A stretch of 64,000 nucleotides of DNA, from NCBI RefSeq assembly GCF_001661345.1, contig NW_017962919.1:958317-1022316 (forward strand). The letters run 5' to 3'. The notes below the pieces were generated by a model. The model saw only the letters and a program-made list of their open reading frames with translations, had not been told where the DNA came from and ran no database searches. The stretch comes from Ascoidea rubescens DSM 1968. Taxonomy: Eukaryota; Ascomycota; Saccharomycetes; Ascoideales; Ascoideaceae. The stretch's first letter is position 1, and the number at the start of each line of letters is the position of its first letter. The translations under genes were made by a program, and so were the position numbers. Shown piece after piece: positions 1-10,496 of this stretch.

Positions 1-1
1 G

Positions 2-2083
2 GCCTCCAGTTCAACAAAATGTGCCAATTCTTTTATAAATCATCAAAGAAGAGCCTTTTCTTCCTCCTTTGGCTTGAGAATCGGCCAGAATTTGATTGAA
101 AAAATTGTTCAGAAATACAGTGTTGGTTTGCCCAAATCTAAGAAAGTCCATTCGGGTGATTTCGTCTCTATCAAACCTCGACACTGTATGACCCATGATA
201 ATACATGGCCTGTTGCATTGAAATTTAAAGGTCTTGGTGCCTCTAAAATTCACGATCAGAAACAAATTGTTATGACTTTGGATCACGACGTTCAGAATAA
301 ATCGGAAAAAAATTTGACTAAATACTCAAATATTGAAAACTTTGCAAAGGAATATGGCATAGATTTTTATCCTGCTGGTGCTGGTATCGGCCATCAAATT
401 ATGATTGAGCAAGGCTATGCTTTTCCTTTCAGTTTATGCGTTGCAAGTGACTCTCATTCAAATACTTATGGTGGTGTTGGTGCTTTGGGTACCCCGATTG
501 TCAGAACTGATGGTGCTTCCATTTGGGCCACTGGTCAAACTTGGTGGCAGATCCCCCCTGTTGCAAAAGTCATATTAAAGGGTAAACTACCCAAAAACGT
601 AACAGGAAAGGATATAATTGTTTCTCTTTGTGGTATTTTCAACAATGATGAAGTTTTAAATCATGCTATTGAATTCCAATCAGATCACTTAAATGAAATC
701 TCGATCGACTACAGATTAACCATTGCCAACATGACTACAGAATGGGGTGCTTTATCCGGTGTTTTTCCGGTAGATGATGTACTATTGGATTTCTATGTCC
801 AAAGATTACAAAAATTGGGCAATAACCATCCTAGAATCAATAATGATTCAATTCAATCCATTAAAGACGATATTCCTCTAATGAAATCCGATGACGATGC
901 TTTCTACAACAAAACCTTAACACTCGATTTGGAGTCTTTAAGTCCTCATATTAGTGGTCCAAATTCCGTTAAAATTTCAAACTCTTTATACAAATTATCA
1001 AATGACAATTTGAAAATCAACAAGGCTTATCTAGTCTCTTGTACAAACTCAAGATTATCTGACATCAAAGCCGCTGCAGATGTCATTAAAGGCCACAAAA
1101 TTGCTCCTGGCGTTGAATTCTATGTTGCTGCTGCCTCCTCCAACGTCCAAAAAGATGCTGAAGATATTGGTGCCTGGAAAGCTCTTTTAGATGCTGGTGC
1201 TACTCCACTACCTGCTGGTTGTGGCCCATGTATCGGTTTAGGGGCCGGTTTATTAAATGAAGGCGAAATTGGTATATCTGCAACTAATCGTAACTTCAAA
1301 GGAAGAATGGGTTCAAAGGATGCTCTAGCTTACTTGGCCTCTCCCGAAATAGTTGCTGCATCTGCTGTATTGGGTAAAATTGGTGGTCCGGAGGAAATAT
1401 ATGGCGAAAAGATTCCAAATCCTTCCGAAATTAAAAAATCAGTCACAGTCAACGAAAAACAATCAGATGGAGCACCAGAATTATCTGATGCAGCAGCTCC
1501 TGCTCCAGCCGTTGAAATATTAGACGGATTTCCAAAAAAAATTGAAGGTGAACTATTATTTTGTGATACTGACAATCTTAACACTGATGGTATTTACCCA
1601 GGAAAATATACTTACCAAGACGATGTGAGCCCAGAAAAAATGGCCGAGGTATGTATGGAAAATTATGATGGAGAGTTTAAAAATAAAGCTCATGCAAACG
1701 ATATAATAGTTTCGGGTTTTAATTTTGGTACTGGTTCATCAAGAGAGCAAGCTGCTACTGCGATTTTGGCCAAGGGAATTAAAGTTGTTGTTTGTGGTTC
1801 ATTTAGTAACACCTATTTTAGAAATTCTATCAATAATGCTTTATTATTATTAGAAGTTCCAAAATTAGTTGAACTTTTAAGAAAAAGATATGAAAATAAA
1901 GAAAAGGATTTAACCGAAAGAACTGGATGGTTTTTGACTTGGGATGTTGAAACTGCCACAGTCTATGTTAAAGATGATAAAGATAATGTACTATTAAAGG
2001 AAAAAGTTGGTGAGTTAGGAACCAATCTTCAAGAAATCATCGTTAAAGGTGGTTTGGAAAGTTGGGTTAAATCCAAGTTGTAA
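2..2083 (+). CDS. LYS4: Homoaconitase, mitochondrial (5' end cut by window edge)
   Basis: Homoaconitase converts homocitrate to homoisocitrate through homoaconitate in the alpha-aminoadipate lysine pathway, in the mitochondrial matrix. The frame is open to base 2, so the start codon lies outside the window; 693 residues are visible. The first ~24 visible residues are Ser/Arg-rich (RRAFSSSFG) and look like the end of a mitochondrial targeting peptide. The aconitase domain follows, with Fe-S cysteines in SCTNS (about 1036-1053) and GCGPC (1217-1231), and the C-terminal swivel domain has [12 protein letters not shown]. These motifs separate it from aconitase by overall resemblance to yeast Lys4. 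It contains no in-frame CTG codon. It converges on the transporter gene at 2590. Confidence 0.95.
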   Translation, partial: ASSSTKCANSFINHQRRAFSSSFGLRIGQNLIEKIVQKYSVGLPKSKKVHSGDFVSIKPRHCMTHDNTWPVALKFKGLGASKIHDQKQIVMTLDHDVQNKSEKNLTKYSNIENFAKEYGIDFYPAGAGIGHQIMIEQGYAFPFSLCVASDSHSNTYGGVGALGTPIVRTDGASIWATGQTWWQIPPVAKVILKGKLPKNVTGKDIIVSLCGIFNNDEVLNHAIEFQSDHLNEISIDYRLTIANMTTEWGALSGVFPVDDVLLDFYVQRLQKLGNNHPRINNDSIQSIKDDIPLMKSDDDAFYNKTLTLDLESLSPHISGPNSVKISNSLYKLSNDNLKINKAYLVSCTNSRLSDIKAAADVIKGHKIAPGVEFYVAAASSNVQKDAEDIGAWKALLDAGATPLPAGCGPCIGLGAGLLNEGEIGISATNRNFKGRMGSKDALAYLASPEIVAASAVLGKIGGPEEIYGEKIPNPSEIKKSVTVNEKQSDGAPELSDAAAPAPAVEILDGFPKKIEGELLFCDTDNLNTDGIYPGKYTYQDDVSPEKMAEVCMENYDGEFKNKAHANDIIVSGFNFGTGSSREQAATAILAKGIKVVVCGSFSNTYFRNSINNALLLLEVPKLVELLRKRYENKEKDLTERTGWFLTWDVETATVYVKDDKDNVLLKEKVGELGTNLQEIIVKGGLESWVKSKL

Positions 2084-2589
2084 CTTTTCTAATTTAGTAG
2101 TTCCTGATTTATCTATTTTTTTGGTTTTTTCGGTTTTTTGTATATTTTTTTTAGAAAGTGTTTTTTTTTTAACAGTTTACAGGATATTAGATATTAGATA
2201 TTAGACATTATATAGTTCTCGCATTTTCTTTTTTTTCTTAGAAATGATTATAATTTATGCTGCTATTAGTGATTTGAATTGTGTAGGTTAATACTTTTTC
2301 AATTTATTTTATTAATATTAATATTAAAATTAGAATACAAAATAAAACCAAAAATAAAAACCAACTTCAAAACCAAAAATAAAATATGCGAGATTTTGTA
2401 ATGGATTTTTAAGTTTTGTATTTTTACCTTGAAAATACTTTGAAGAAGGTTAAATTATTATTGTAATTAATTACATATTAAAGGTATAAACTAAAAGCTA
2501 TGAAAATCATAAAATTAAACAAAATATATTATCACATGAAAATAAATAAAAATTAAAGTTCAAATAAACTTTTTAGATACTCATAATAT
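2084..2589. other. Convergent 3' intergenic region
   Basis: AT-rich spacer between the ends of LYS4 and the MFS transporter gene. It holds T-tracts just after LYS4 that fit 3'-end formation, and three tandem copies of ATATTAG at 2184-2204. No gene or RNA was seen. Confidence 0.6.
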
Positions 2590-4521
2590 CTAATTGGCTT
2601 TGTTGGTAACATCAACATTAGAATTTGGATTAGAATTAGAATTAGAATGTAAAGATTTTTCAGAAGATCCTGTAATGCTTGGTTTGTTGAAATTGTTATC
2701 AACTTCTCTATTTTCTGGAACATCTGACTTTTCTAATTCCTTATCAACTTCCCTTTGTCTAATTGCATCTTCTTTGTTAAGATCAACACTAGAGATAAAG
2801 AGTAATAAAAAGATCATTGGAATAGTAAAACAAGTACTCATAATTGCAAGAATCTTACCAGTTTCCCTATAAGATTGATCAATAGCATTTCTAACATCAG
2901 TACCGATTTCAAATTTCATTGCAGTTACAATCGATTTGTAAATAGCAGTAGAGTTTCTTTGATATTCATCAGGCAAATAATCATTAAGATAATTTGGAAG
3001 ATAATTTGACCAAATAGCACCACAAACACTACTACCAAAACTACCACCTAAAGTCATCGTGGCAAGGAAAATAGCAGTTGAAATAGCAACTTGATCTCTT
3101 GTAACAATTGATTGAAGAATAACTTGAGAAGCAGTTTGATAGAAACCACGACCAACACCAAAAATACTTTTTGCAGCAATAAACGAAGCTTCATTTGCAG
3201 CTGAGCCAGTGGGCATATCAACTAAATGAATCATAAGACCTTGACCAAGAATAACCATTGGAACCCCAATCCAAACATAAATTCTTGCTCTATTTGTGAA
3301 ACGCATTAAAAGGCCCACCACAACAGAAGCAATTTGGAAAGAAACTCTTAATGAATTATCAATTCTTGTCGCTTCACCAGGTGATTTATGGGCTGCTACT
3401 TGTAAATATGATGGGAAATAAGTAGTAAAGGTGGAATAATTTAAGAAATCAAAAAACCCAAGTAAACAAACAGCAATTACTGTTTTATTTTTTTTCATAA
3501 ATTTAAAGGGAATAAAAGGATTTTTGGCAACATAGAGATCCCATAAAGTGAAACCAACTAATACAAAAACACCAATAATAAACATTGCAATGAATTCACC
3601 TTTTTTCCAACGATAGTTTGTTCCTTTACCAGTAAGCGACAATGGAATTAAAACAAGTCCCAACCCGATAATAAGAAGGAGACCACCGAAAATATCTAAC
3701 TCGATCCACAATAAATGATAAATTTTTTTGGTTAAAGAACCATCAGGTAACGTTTTCCAAATTTTAACGTTTTTTGCAATACCTTCTTTTTTAGCTTTTC
3801 TTTCCATCACAACCATAAGCATAATTAAAGGTAATAAAGTAAATGGCAAAATAATTGCCCACATACCATAACCCCAACGAAAAGTGCTATTTTCAAGAAC
3901 AGATTCAGCAACAATGGAACCTAGATATAAAGTTGGAATAGTTGTAATAGATTCTGGTAAAGAAGACCAAAAGCCTCTATTGATTAAATTTGTCGTATCA
4001 GCAATGAAAACTTGTTGCATAACAGCATAAGCAACATCACCAGTACCTTCAAAAATCATACCAAGACAATAGGTTGCAACATTGTTGCAAGCAGCGTACA
4101 TAATATAACCAACAGTTAAAAGAAAAACAGCAACGGAAAAACCTTCAGATCTACCAAATACATCAGATAGTTTTGCAACAATTGGATAAGCAACTAATCT
4201 AGCAATTTTGTAAATGACACCAGCAGTTGTAATTGCAGAATGTCTTGAAAATGATGAGGTAACATATGGAGAATATGTACCTGCAGCGTATTTGCAAAAA
4301 GATATAATTAAGGAAGAAAAAATAAGAAATGAGTAAGCAATAACCAATTTTTTTTTTGTCCAAATTTTTCTTATAATTTCAGCTTTAGCAACACCATGAG
4401 AGATCTTAATACTAGAAACATCAGATTCAACATCTCTGTTATCATTCTGTTTTTTTTCGTCGAGATCTTCTCTATAGAAGGGACTCTTGAAGTAATTTTT
4501 GTCTAAGAATCTTGGAGGCAT
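2590..4521 (-). CDS. SIT1: Siderophore-iron MFS transporter, ARN/SIT1 family
   Basis: A 643-residue membrane protein of the major facilitator superfamily. It has a charged N-terminal tail (~60 residues), about 14 hydrophobic segments and an Asn/Ser-rich cytosolic C-terminal tail. Family-typical stretches include EGTGDVAYAVMQQVFIADTT, the loop FLNYSTFTTYFPSYLQV and GVGRGFYQTASQVILQS, all typical of fungal ARN/SIT1 ferric-siderophore permeases. The predicted role is uptake of ferric siderophore chelates at the plasma membrane or endosome; the substrate cannot be read from sequence. The ATG at 4519-4521 begins MPPRFLDKNY. It is divergent from the Eri1-like gene. One TGATAA (GATA-factor core) lies upstream near 4695, which is weak evidence for iron control. 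Confidence 0.85.
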   Translation of the reverse strand: MPPRFLDKNYFKSPFYREDLDEKKQNDNRDVESDVSSIKISHGVAKAEIIRKIWTKKKLVIAYSFLIFSSLIISFCKYAAGTYSPYVTSSFSRHSAITTAGVIYKIARLVAYPIVAKLSDVFGRSEGFSVAVFLLTVGYIMYAACNNVATYCLGMIFEGTGDVAYAVMQQVFIADTTNLINRGFWSSLPESITTIPTLYLGSIVAESVLENSTFRWGYGMWAIILPFTLLPLIMLMVVMERKAKKEGIAKNVKIWKTLPDGSLTKKIYHLLWIELDIFGGLLLIIGLGLVLIPLSLTGKGTNYRWKKGEFIAMFIIGVFVLVGFTLWDLYVAKNPFIPFKFMKKNKTVIAVCLLGFFDFLNYSTFTTYFPSYLQVAAHKSPGEATRIDNSLRVSFQIASVVVGLLMRFTNRARIYVWIGVPMVILGQGLMIHLVDMPTGSAANEASFIAAKSIFGVGRGFYQTASQVILQSIVTRDQVAISTAIFLATMTLGGSFGSSVCGAIWSNYLPNYLNDYLPDEYQRNSTAIYKSIVTAMKFEIGTDVRNAIDQSYRETGKILAIMSTCFTIPMIFLLLFISSVDLNKEDAIRQREVDKELEKSDVPENREVDNNFNKPSITGSSEKSLHSNSNSNPNSNVDVTNKAN

Positions 4522-5249
4522 TTTGTCTCTTTTTCTTCTTTTTCAAACACACAAATTATGTTTAATAACAAAGAAATAATACTAAGAGGATTAAACGAAC
4601 TAAGGTAAAATAAAATAAAATAAAATAATTCATAGACAAAAGAAATGTCTTATATCTCTTTGGATAGTATAGAACCGTCGGTAGTCAGAATCATTTTATC
4701 AATTTGATCTGGTAGCATAAAGGTTGTTTCAATCCATAAAAGAATATTGGAAAAAACAGTAATATTGTTATTCAAATTGAGAAAATTTGAAGTTTGAAAG
4801 TAAGTTATATCCGAAAATTAGCAAATAAAAATCCAGGTCTAAGTCCAGAACTAACCTCCAAAGAGAGCAAAATCCGGAAAAATTGGGGTTTTTGAGTTGT
4901 TTTTGTAACAAATGTTCAAGGAAAATAAAAGCGGCGGTCAAGTTTAAGTGAATAAAAATGAGGCAAACAGAGATCAAAAATGAGCTGCCAAAGAAGGTTG
5001 GAGCACCCTGAATTAATTAAGCTGTGAAAACTTGCAAAACTCACATACCTGTAAAAACTAGCTATATGTTGGAAATCTGCTGTTAATTGGCTATAAGCCC
5101 TCAATATACATCATTCACCAACGTCCTGCTGTCTGTTCCAACATATAGTGCCTTTTGAGTGTGGATCTCATCCAGCAACAAAAGAGATTAGCTTTCAGGA
5201 CAAGGTGTAATTACTGTTGGCCATTCTTCCTCTTGGTGATCTTAGTGAT
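4522..5249. other. Divergent intergenic region, transporter / ERI1-like
   Basis: 728 bp with a TAAAA pentanucleotide repeat (about 4604-4627) and one TTATCA (TGATAA on the minus strand) near 4695, a possible GATA-factor site for the transporter. Short minus-strand frames at 4768-5104 lack recognisable content. No convincing TATA box or gene was seen. Confidence 0.5.
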
Positions 5250-5645
5250 ATGACAAAGCCTGTCTCTGGCAAACTAACAAGATTCAACCTTCCCTCTAGT
5301 GCTGTTCACAGCATCAGGGCCCAGAGAGAAGATGTTTCCAAAGCAGCAGTCTATCCCTTGGGCAGGAAAGAAGCCCAACGATTGAAGAAACTAGGAGCTG
5401 CGATAATTGCTGTCGTGCTTCTTTTTTTGGTGGTGTCCATTTCGGTCATCTTTGATGGTATAGCATTCTCAAATGTATTCTCATTGAACAAGAACACATA
5501 CAACAATGGCAATGAGTTTCTCATGGGGAATTACTACATTTACGTTTTTTTGACCTTACCAGTTGTTCTATGGATATGGGTGTTGTTTTCCTGGGTGGGT
5601 TTGGAACTATTTCGCAATGCTAAAGGAGCAGGAATATATTCCTGA
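5250..5645 (+). CDS. ERI1: Eri1/PIG-Y-like subunit of GPI-GlcNAc transferase
   Basis: A 131-residue protein with two predicted membrane helices (about residues 49-68 and 95-115). The C-terminal segment, LPVVLWIWVLFSWVGLELF then RNAK, resembles the end of yeast Eri1 and human PIG-Y, where a Trp-rich second helix is followed by a short cytosolic tail. Those proteins belong to the ER complex that makes the first GPI-anchor intermediate (GlcNAc-PI). The roughly 48-residue N-terminal extension is absent from the 68-residue S. cerevisiae protein. The ATG at 5250 is the first in frame; an upstream TTG extends the frame by 11 codons. The assignment rests on a short motif and the topology, so it is probable rather than certain. 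Confidence 0.55.
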   Translation: MTKPVSGKLTRFNLPSSAVHSIRAQREDVSKAAVYPLGRKEAQRLKKLGAAIIAVVLLFLVVSISVIFDGIAFSNVFSLNKNTYNNGNEFLMGNYYIYVFLTLPVVLWIWVLFSWVGLELFRNAKGAGIYS

Positions 5646-5836
5646 GTGATCGAACAAAAAAACTAATTACAAGAACTATATAGAAATATACATTAGCCAA
5701 TCAGGGATAACTAAAAAATAGAGTAGGATAGGACAGGAACAAACAGGAAAAAACTAGATAGGGCAGGATAGGATAGAATAGAATATGAAAGGATCACGTA
5801 ACAGAAAGACAGTAAAATTTAGTAAATATTTTTAAT

Positions 5837-6546
5837 TTATATACACTGAATAGCAATATGCTTTAATTTTCCAATTTTAAGGATTAATAATTGACCAGAA
5901 ATCAAGTGAGAACTCTGAACTGTGTCGTTTGGATTTAGCATTTTAATTTTTTTAGAGTTGGAATAAATAGTTAAACCACCATCAATAATTAACCTCTTTG
6001 AAGAATTTTTTGAGGTATTATTTATTTTAGAAACAATATCAACAAACCTTTTATGTAAAATATCTGCTGAATTCTCTTTAATTAGTAGTTCAAGATTATT
6101 AAAACTTTGAATTATTTTTTTAATATCAATTGATTTAATATTTGTATCACTAAAGTAATAATCTTTCTCATTTTCATTATTGTTACTATTATTATACAAG
6201 ATTAATTTAACTAAATTAATAGAAGTCGTTATATCGTCTCCATGAATCAAAGAAGTTACTTGGTTTGCTAAGATTAACTGAGGCAATCTTAGGATTTTAT
6301 TTTGGTTATGCTTTTCAATGATTTTATTGATTTGAGATAAAGGTATAATTGTGAAAATTTTTAGCAATTTTTCAACTTCAGCGTCGGGAGTATTAAAAAG
6401 ATGGTTATATAAAGCAAAAGGAGAGGTTAAATTTTTATCAATGAAGATTGCATTTCCAGCACTTTTACCATATTTTTCGCCTGATTGAGTGGTTAATAGG
6501 GGAACAGTTAAACCATAAACCCGATTATTAACATTTCGAACGTTAA

Positions 6547-6604
<58 letters not shown>

Positions 6605-7561
6605 GTCTCCAATATCATTTTCAATATTATTTAACTTTGATATAAATTCAATTCCTGCGGTTATATTTCCCCACTGATCATTTCCACCAACTTGTATTTG
6701 ACAATTTTTGAATTTATTTAAATAATAAAAATCATAAGCTTGCAAGATTTGGTATGAAAATTCATTAAAGCCCAAACCATTATTGGAAGACAATCTATCT
6801 TTTACGGAATCCTTTTGAAGCATTGTATTAATTCTGAAAAGGTTGCCATAGTTTGATAAGAATTGAATGAAAGATAGATCTTTCCACCAAGAATAATTGT
6901 TTAGCATTTGGTGATTACCAAACGATGTTAAAGAAGAAGGAGGTAAGAGATTTTTCAATAAGTTTTTATAAAAAACTTGTGAATTTTTAACAAAATCGAT
7001 CAATTGGTTATTAATGTTGTCCAAGTTATTTAGCCTTGTGTTTTCTTTCATTTTCGATCTTTCAGATAGTCTACCACTTGGGTCACCAACTAGGGAAGTT
7101 GCACCACCTACAACAGTTATAATATTGTGGCCTCTTAAGTTTAAATTGAGAAGTAACATTAGAGGCAATAAGTTACCTAGATGTAAAGACGAGGCAGTTG
7201 GATCTACACCACAGTAAATTGTGAATTTTTTGTTTGGAATTGTTAGTTCAGAGGGTAGGTTGTCATTTGTTATAGAACTTAAAAGATTTCTTTGTTTAAG
7301 TAAAGATAGTATAGGGGTATCGTTGAATTCTTTTTTAAAAGAGAGAGGGTTGATCTTAAAATTTTTAATATAGTTGTATACTTTTGTAGAGTCAGACATA
7401 TTCAAAGAATCAATATCATCGAACTCGGTATCTTTAATGGGTTGAAAATCATTTTGATAAATATTTGAATTGAATCTTTTAATTGGAAGATTTAGTTTAA
7501 AAGAATTACAATATTTGAATGAGCCTGAGCCTAATTTTAGATGTAATCTCAACATTTTCAA
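5837..7561 (-). CDS. MSY1: Mitochondrial tyrosyl-tRNA synthetase
   Basis: A class I aminoacyl-tRNA synthetase charging mitochondrial tRNA-Tyr (574 aa). The N-terminus is basic and hydroxylated (LRLHLKLGSGSFKYCNS), as in a mitochondrial presequence. The Tyr-binding fold shows GVDPTASSLHLGN (HIGH region, about residue 119), GGNDQWGNITAG and the KMSKS-equivalent KYGKSAGN (about residue 367). The C-terminal S4-like domain is shorter and ends QLLILKIGKLKHIA. Odd feature: about 18 consecutive Asn, coded by a perfect (AAT)n tract at 6549-6604, sit inside the catalytic domain between the GGNDQWGN helix and the KMSKS strand. The start could be the first Met or Met3. No in-frame CTG codon was found. 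Confidence 0.95.
6549..6604. repeat. (ATT)n microsatellite coding poly-Asn in MSY1
   Basis: Perfect trinucleotide ATT on the plus strand, read as AAT (Asn) in MSY1. About 18 units, with no synonymous AAC interruption. Confidence 0.95.
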
Positions 7562-8276
7562 ATAATTAAAATTCGTAACAAAGCTCTTATTAATGTAAGT
7601 AAATATCTATTAAAGCAAAAAAGAAATGTTAGTTCATAACTTTACTAATACACAATATATAAAAAGAAAAAAAAAACAAAGTGAAAAATGAAATGAAAAA
7701 TCCGAGGGTTCGAAATTTTGATACATGGAAAGTCAGAAAAAAATATAATCATAGTTCAACTCTATAGAAAAGAAAAACTGTCATGATTAGCATGAAATAA
7801 AAAATTTGATCATCAGCAAGAATATGGAGAATATGGAGAATATGGAAATAGAAAAAGGATAACAATAATGAATCTCAGACATACATTAGTTATAAAGCAA
7901 GGCTAAATAGAGAAGTTAGTAGGAGCCCAACAGTAAAAGCTTAAAGGAAAAACAGGAAAAACTTGAACATGAATAATATCAGGATTTTCAGTGTGATGTC
8001 AATCAGCACTCACTCCAAAGAGTGTAAGTCTGGGGCGACAACAAGCTCATCATTATTCAGCAGCAGAAGAAGCAGAAAAGGAAAAAAGCACATACACTTG
8101 ACGACAGAAGACCTATACAAAACACCCTCCAGGAAGCACAGGAAGCACAGGAAGAAATGAAACAGAGATGAGAAGCTGGAGGGCAGGAAGAGCACATATA
8201 CTCGGCGCTTAAGTGCGGTTGCCCGGCCGCAACGCAAACAGGGGCTCTGCACGTGCGCACCTCCTTTTGAGGGTAG
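7562..8276. other. Divergent intergenic region, MSY1 / COF1
   Basis: The left part is AT-rich and holds three tandem GAATATGGA-like units at about 7821-7847. From about 8160 the sequence turns GC-rich towards COF1. A short plus-strand frame at 7963-8160 (Arg/Lys/Ser-rich) looks like chance. No RNA gene was identified. Confidence 0.5.
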
Positions 8277-8282
8277 TATAAA
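8250..8282 (+). promoter_or_regulatory. COF1 promoter: CACGTG and TATA element
   Basis: CACGTG at 8250-8255 (the E-box type bound by Cbf1/Pho4-class bHLH factors) is followed by TATAAA at 8277-8282, about 118 bp upstream of the COF1 ATG. Both lie in a GC-rich patch. The elements are seen; factor binding is inferred. Confidence 0.55.
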
Positions 8283-8399
8283 GCGCCTGGTGCGCTGTTG
8301 TTTTGGGCTTTCTGGCAGCTATCACTCTTTGTGCTGCGTGTGCTGCCTCTTCTTCTATCTCTTCTGCTTCCTCTCCACTACTCTTCTCCTGCTTCCACA

Positions 8400-8989
8400 A
8401 TGGTATGTCTCCCTGCCGCTTGTGTGCTGTTCTGCCTTGCTTTCTTTGCGACTCCCTACTAACATTGTCTTTGTTCGTTGGTCCTCGCAGTCTATTTCTG
8501 GGTATGCCTTTTCTCTCTTTTGTTGCTGGCCATCTCAATTGACCCCACATACTAACTCTTTTTCTCTCTTCTAGTGTCTCTGTCTCTGACAAGTCCATAA
8601 CCGCCTTCCATTCCTTGAAATTGGGCAAAAAATTAAAATATATCATTTTTGCCTTAAATGACGAAAAAACCGAAATTGTCGTTGAAAAAACCTCTTCTAG
8701 CACTGATTACGCTGACTTTTTAGAGGATTTGCCTGAAGCCGACTGTAGATACGCCATCTACGACTTTGAATACACTATCAGTCAAGGTGAAGGCAAAAGA
8801 TCTAAAATTGTTTTCTTCTCCTGGTCTCCTGATGACGCCAAAATCAGAAACAAAATGGTCTACGCTTCCTCAAGGGACGGCTTAAGAAGAGCTCTTAATG
8901 GTGTCTATGCTGACATCCAAGGTACAGATCTCAGTGAAGTTTCCTATGATACTGTCTTGGAAAAGATTAACCGTTCTGGTGCTCATTAA
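8400..8989 (+). CDS. COF1: Cofilin (three exons, 11-nt microexon)
   Basis: Actin-depolymerising factor of 142 residues. The reading frame only closes if two introns are removed: exon 1 is the ATG alone (8400-8402), exon 2 is 8491-8501 (11 nt) and exon 3 is 8575-8989. The spliced start reads M-S-I-S-G-V-S-V-S-D-K-S, matching the start of yeast cofilin, and 3+11+415 nt gives exactly 143 codons. The ADF-H fold is complete, with the conserved actin-binding region [20 protein letters not shown] and a C-terminal [11 protein letters not shown]. The second intron falls after the same 14 coding nucleotides as the single S. cerevisiae COF1 intron as I recall it; the first is extra. Ser4 suggests the usual phosphoregulation near the N-terminus, but this is not shown. 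Confidence 0.93.
8403..8490 (+). other. COF1 intron 1 (immediately after the ATG)
   Basis: 88 nt, donor GTATGT at 8403, branch point TACTAAC at 8457-8463, acceptor CGCAG ending at 8490. The donor directly follows the start codon. Confidence 0.9.
8502..8574 (+). other. COF1 intron 2
   Basis: 73 nt, donor GTATGC at 8502, branch point TACTAAC at 8550-8556, acceptor CTAG ending at 8574. Removing it restores frame with the 11-nt exon 2. Confidence 0.9.
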
Positions 8990-9347
8990 TCTCTCCAAAT
9001 CAATTTTAAATAGATCTTCATCAAAAAACTCATTTTAAAATCAATTGATTTCCAATTGAAACTTATTACAATTTTGATTATAATCATAGCCAACTCAATC
9101 TAAAAACTAACGTATTGTTGAAATGAAAACAAAAATAATTTTTCATTCTCTGTTTCTCTTATAAATCTATTTATCATTTTTTTTAGGTTTTTTCTATCAT
9201 TTTCCTCTATCTATCTTAATTTACAATTATTTTTTGTTATTCAATTAACCCAATTAACTTGATCATTAAATTACTTCTATCTATTATCCATTGTAATCTT
9301 TATGTATATTATATCATACTATACCCTAGCGTATTTTATATATAATT
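8990..9347. other. Convergent 3' intergenic region COF1 / KIC1
   Basis: AT-rich spacer with T-rich runs and no recognisable gene; it serves as the 3' region of both flanking genes. Confidence 0.6.
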
Positions 9348-10279
9348 TTACTGGTACGATTCTTTAATGTTTTTCAAATTGTCCTCCATCACTATTAATG
9401 CCTTTGCAAAGTGATTCACCATCAAACTCAAATCCCCAATCAACTTATCTCGAGGATAAATATCAATAAATGCTGCTGGATTCAAGTTGGGCATCATAGG
9501 AAACACCCCAATGGGCTGTATGTTTCGATTCCTAAGCGCCGATCCATTAGTAACCCCATTTCCATTCATATTTGCATTATTGTTATTATTGTTATTGTTA
9601 TTATTGTTATTATTGTTATTGTTATTGTTATTATTGTTATTATCATTACTATCACCATTCTCAAAAATATTGCCGTTGCTATTACCACCAGGCTTCATAG
9701 ACCCTGTTCCTCGTATTGGCAATGATTTCGATGGTGAAAAGTCAACTCGCTTTGGTGATGGTGTTCGGATCGGCAACCCCGCCGGATTTATCGAATTTAT
9801 TGAATTGATCGTATTGCTTGGGTTAAATTGACTTAACTGACTTAGCTGATTAATTTGATTAATTTGGCTAATTTGATTATTCATCTGCAAACTTAGCTGT
9901 GAACTTATCTGATTATTATTCTGTTGATTAATACTCAGTTGTGAGCTTTTTATGGATTTTAATGTTGGCTTTCGAGATAATTTACCATTCCCATTAAGAT
10001 TATTTAATGCATTAATATTGTTCAATGTATTAATACTATTAAGATTAATATTCGTCAAATCTCCTCCTCCCAAGATTTTTTTATCATTGTTATTAATAGT
10101 ATTGCTACTACTAGTATTAATGCTCAAATTACTAGTATTAATTGTCAATGTGCCTGCTCTTGGTCTCATACTACTAAATTTGTTGTTTATACCACTAATG
10201 GTTGATTTACCTGTGTTTTGACTCACTAGAATATTACTTGTATTATTACTATTACTATTACTATTACTATTACTATTAC

Positions 10280-10374
<95 letters not shown>

Positions 10375-10400
10375 NNNNNNNNNNNNNNNNNNNNNNNNNN

Positions 10401-10496
<96 letters not shown>

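Noticed and set aside
7707-7715. GGTTCGAAA resembling a tRNA B box
   Set aside because: No A box or acceptor-stem pairing at the proper distance.
7963-8160. 65-residue Arg/Lys/Ser-rich frame between MSY1 and COF1
   Set aside because: Overlaps two antisense frames and shows no conserved features.
9348-10226. Separate 292-residue gene downstream of KIC1
   Set aside because: It begins at a GTG, has no promoter and continues the poly-Asn tract through the gap; it is the KIC1 C-terminus.
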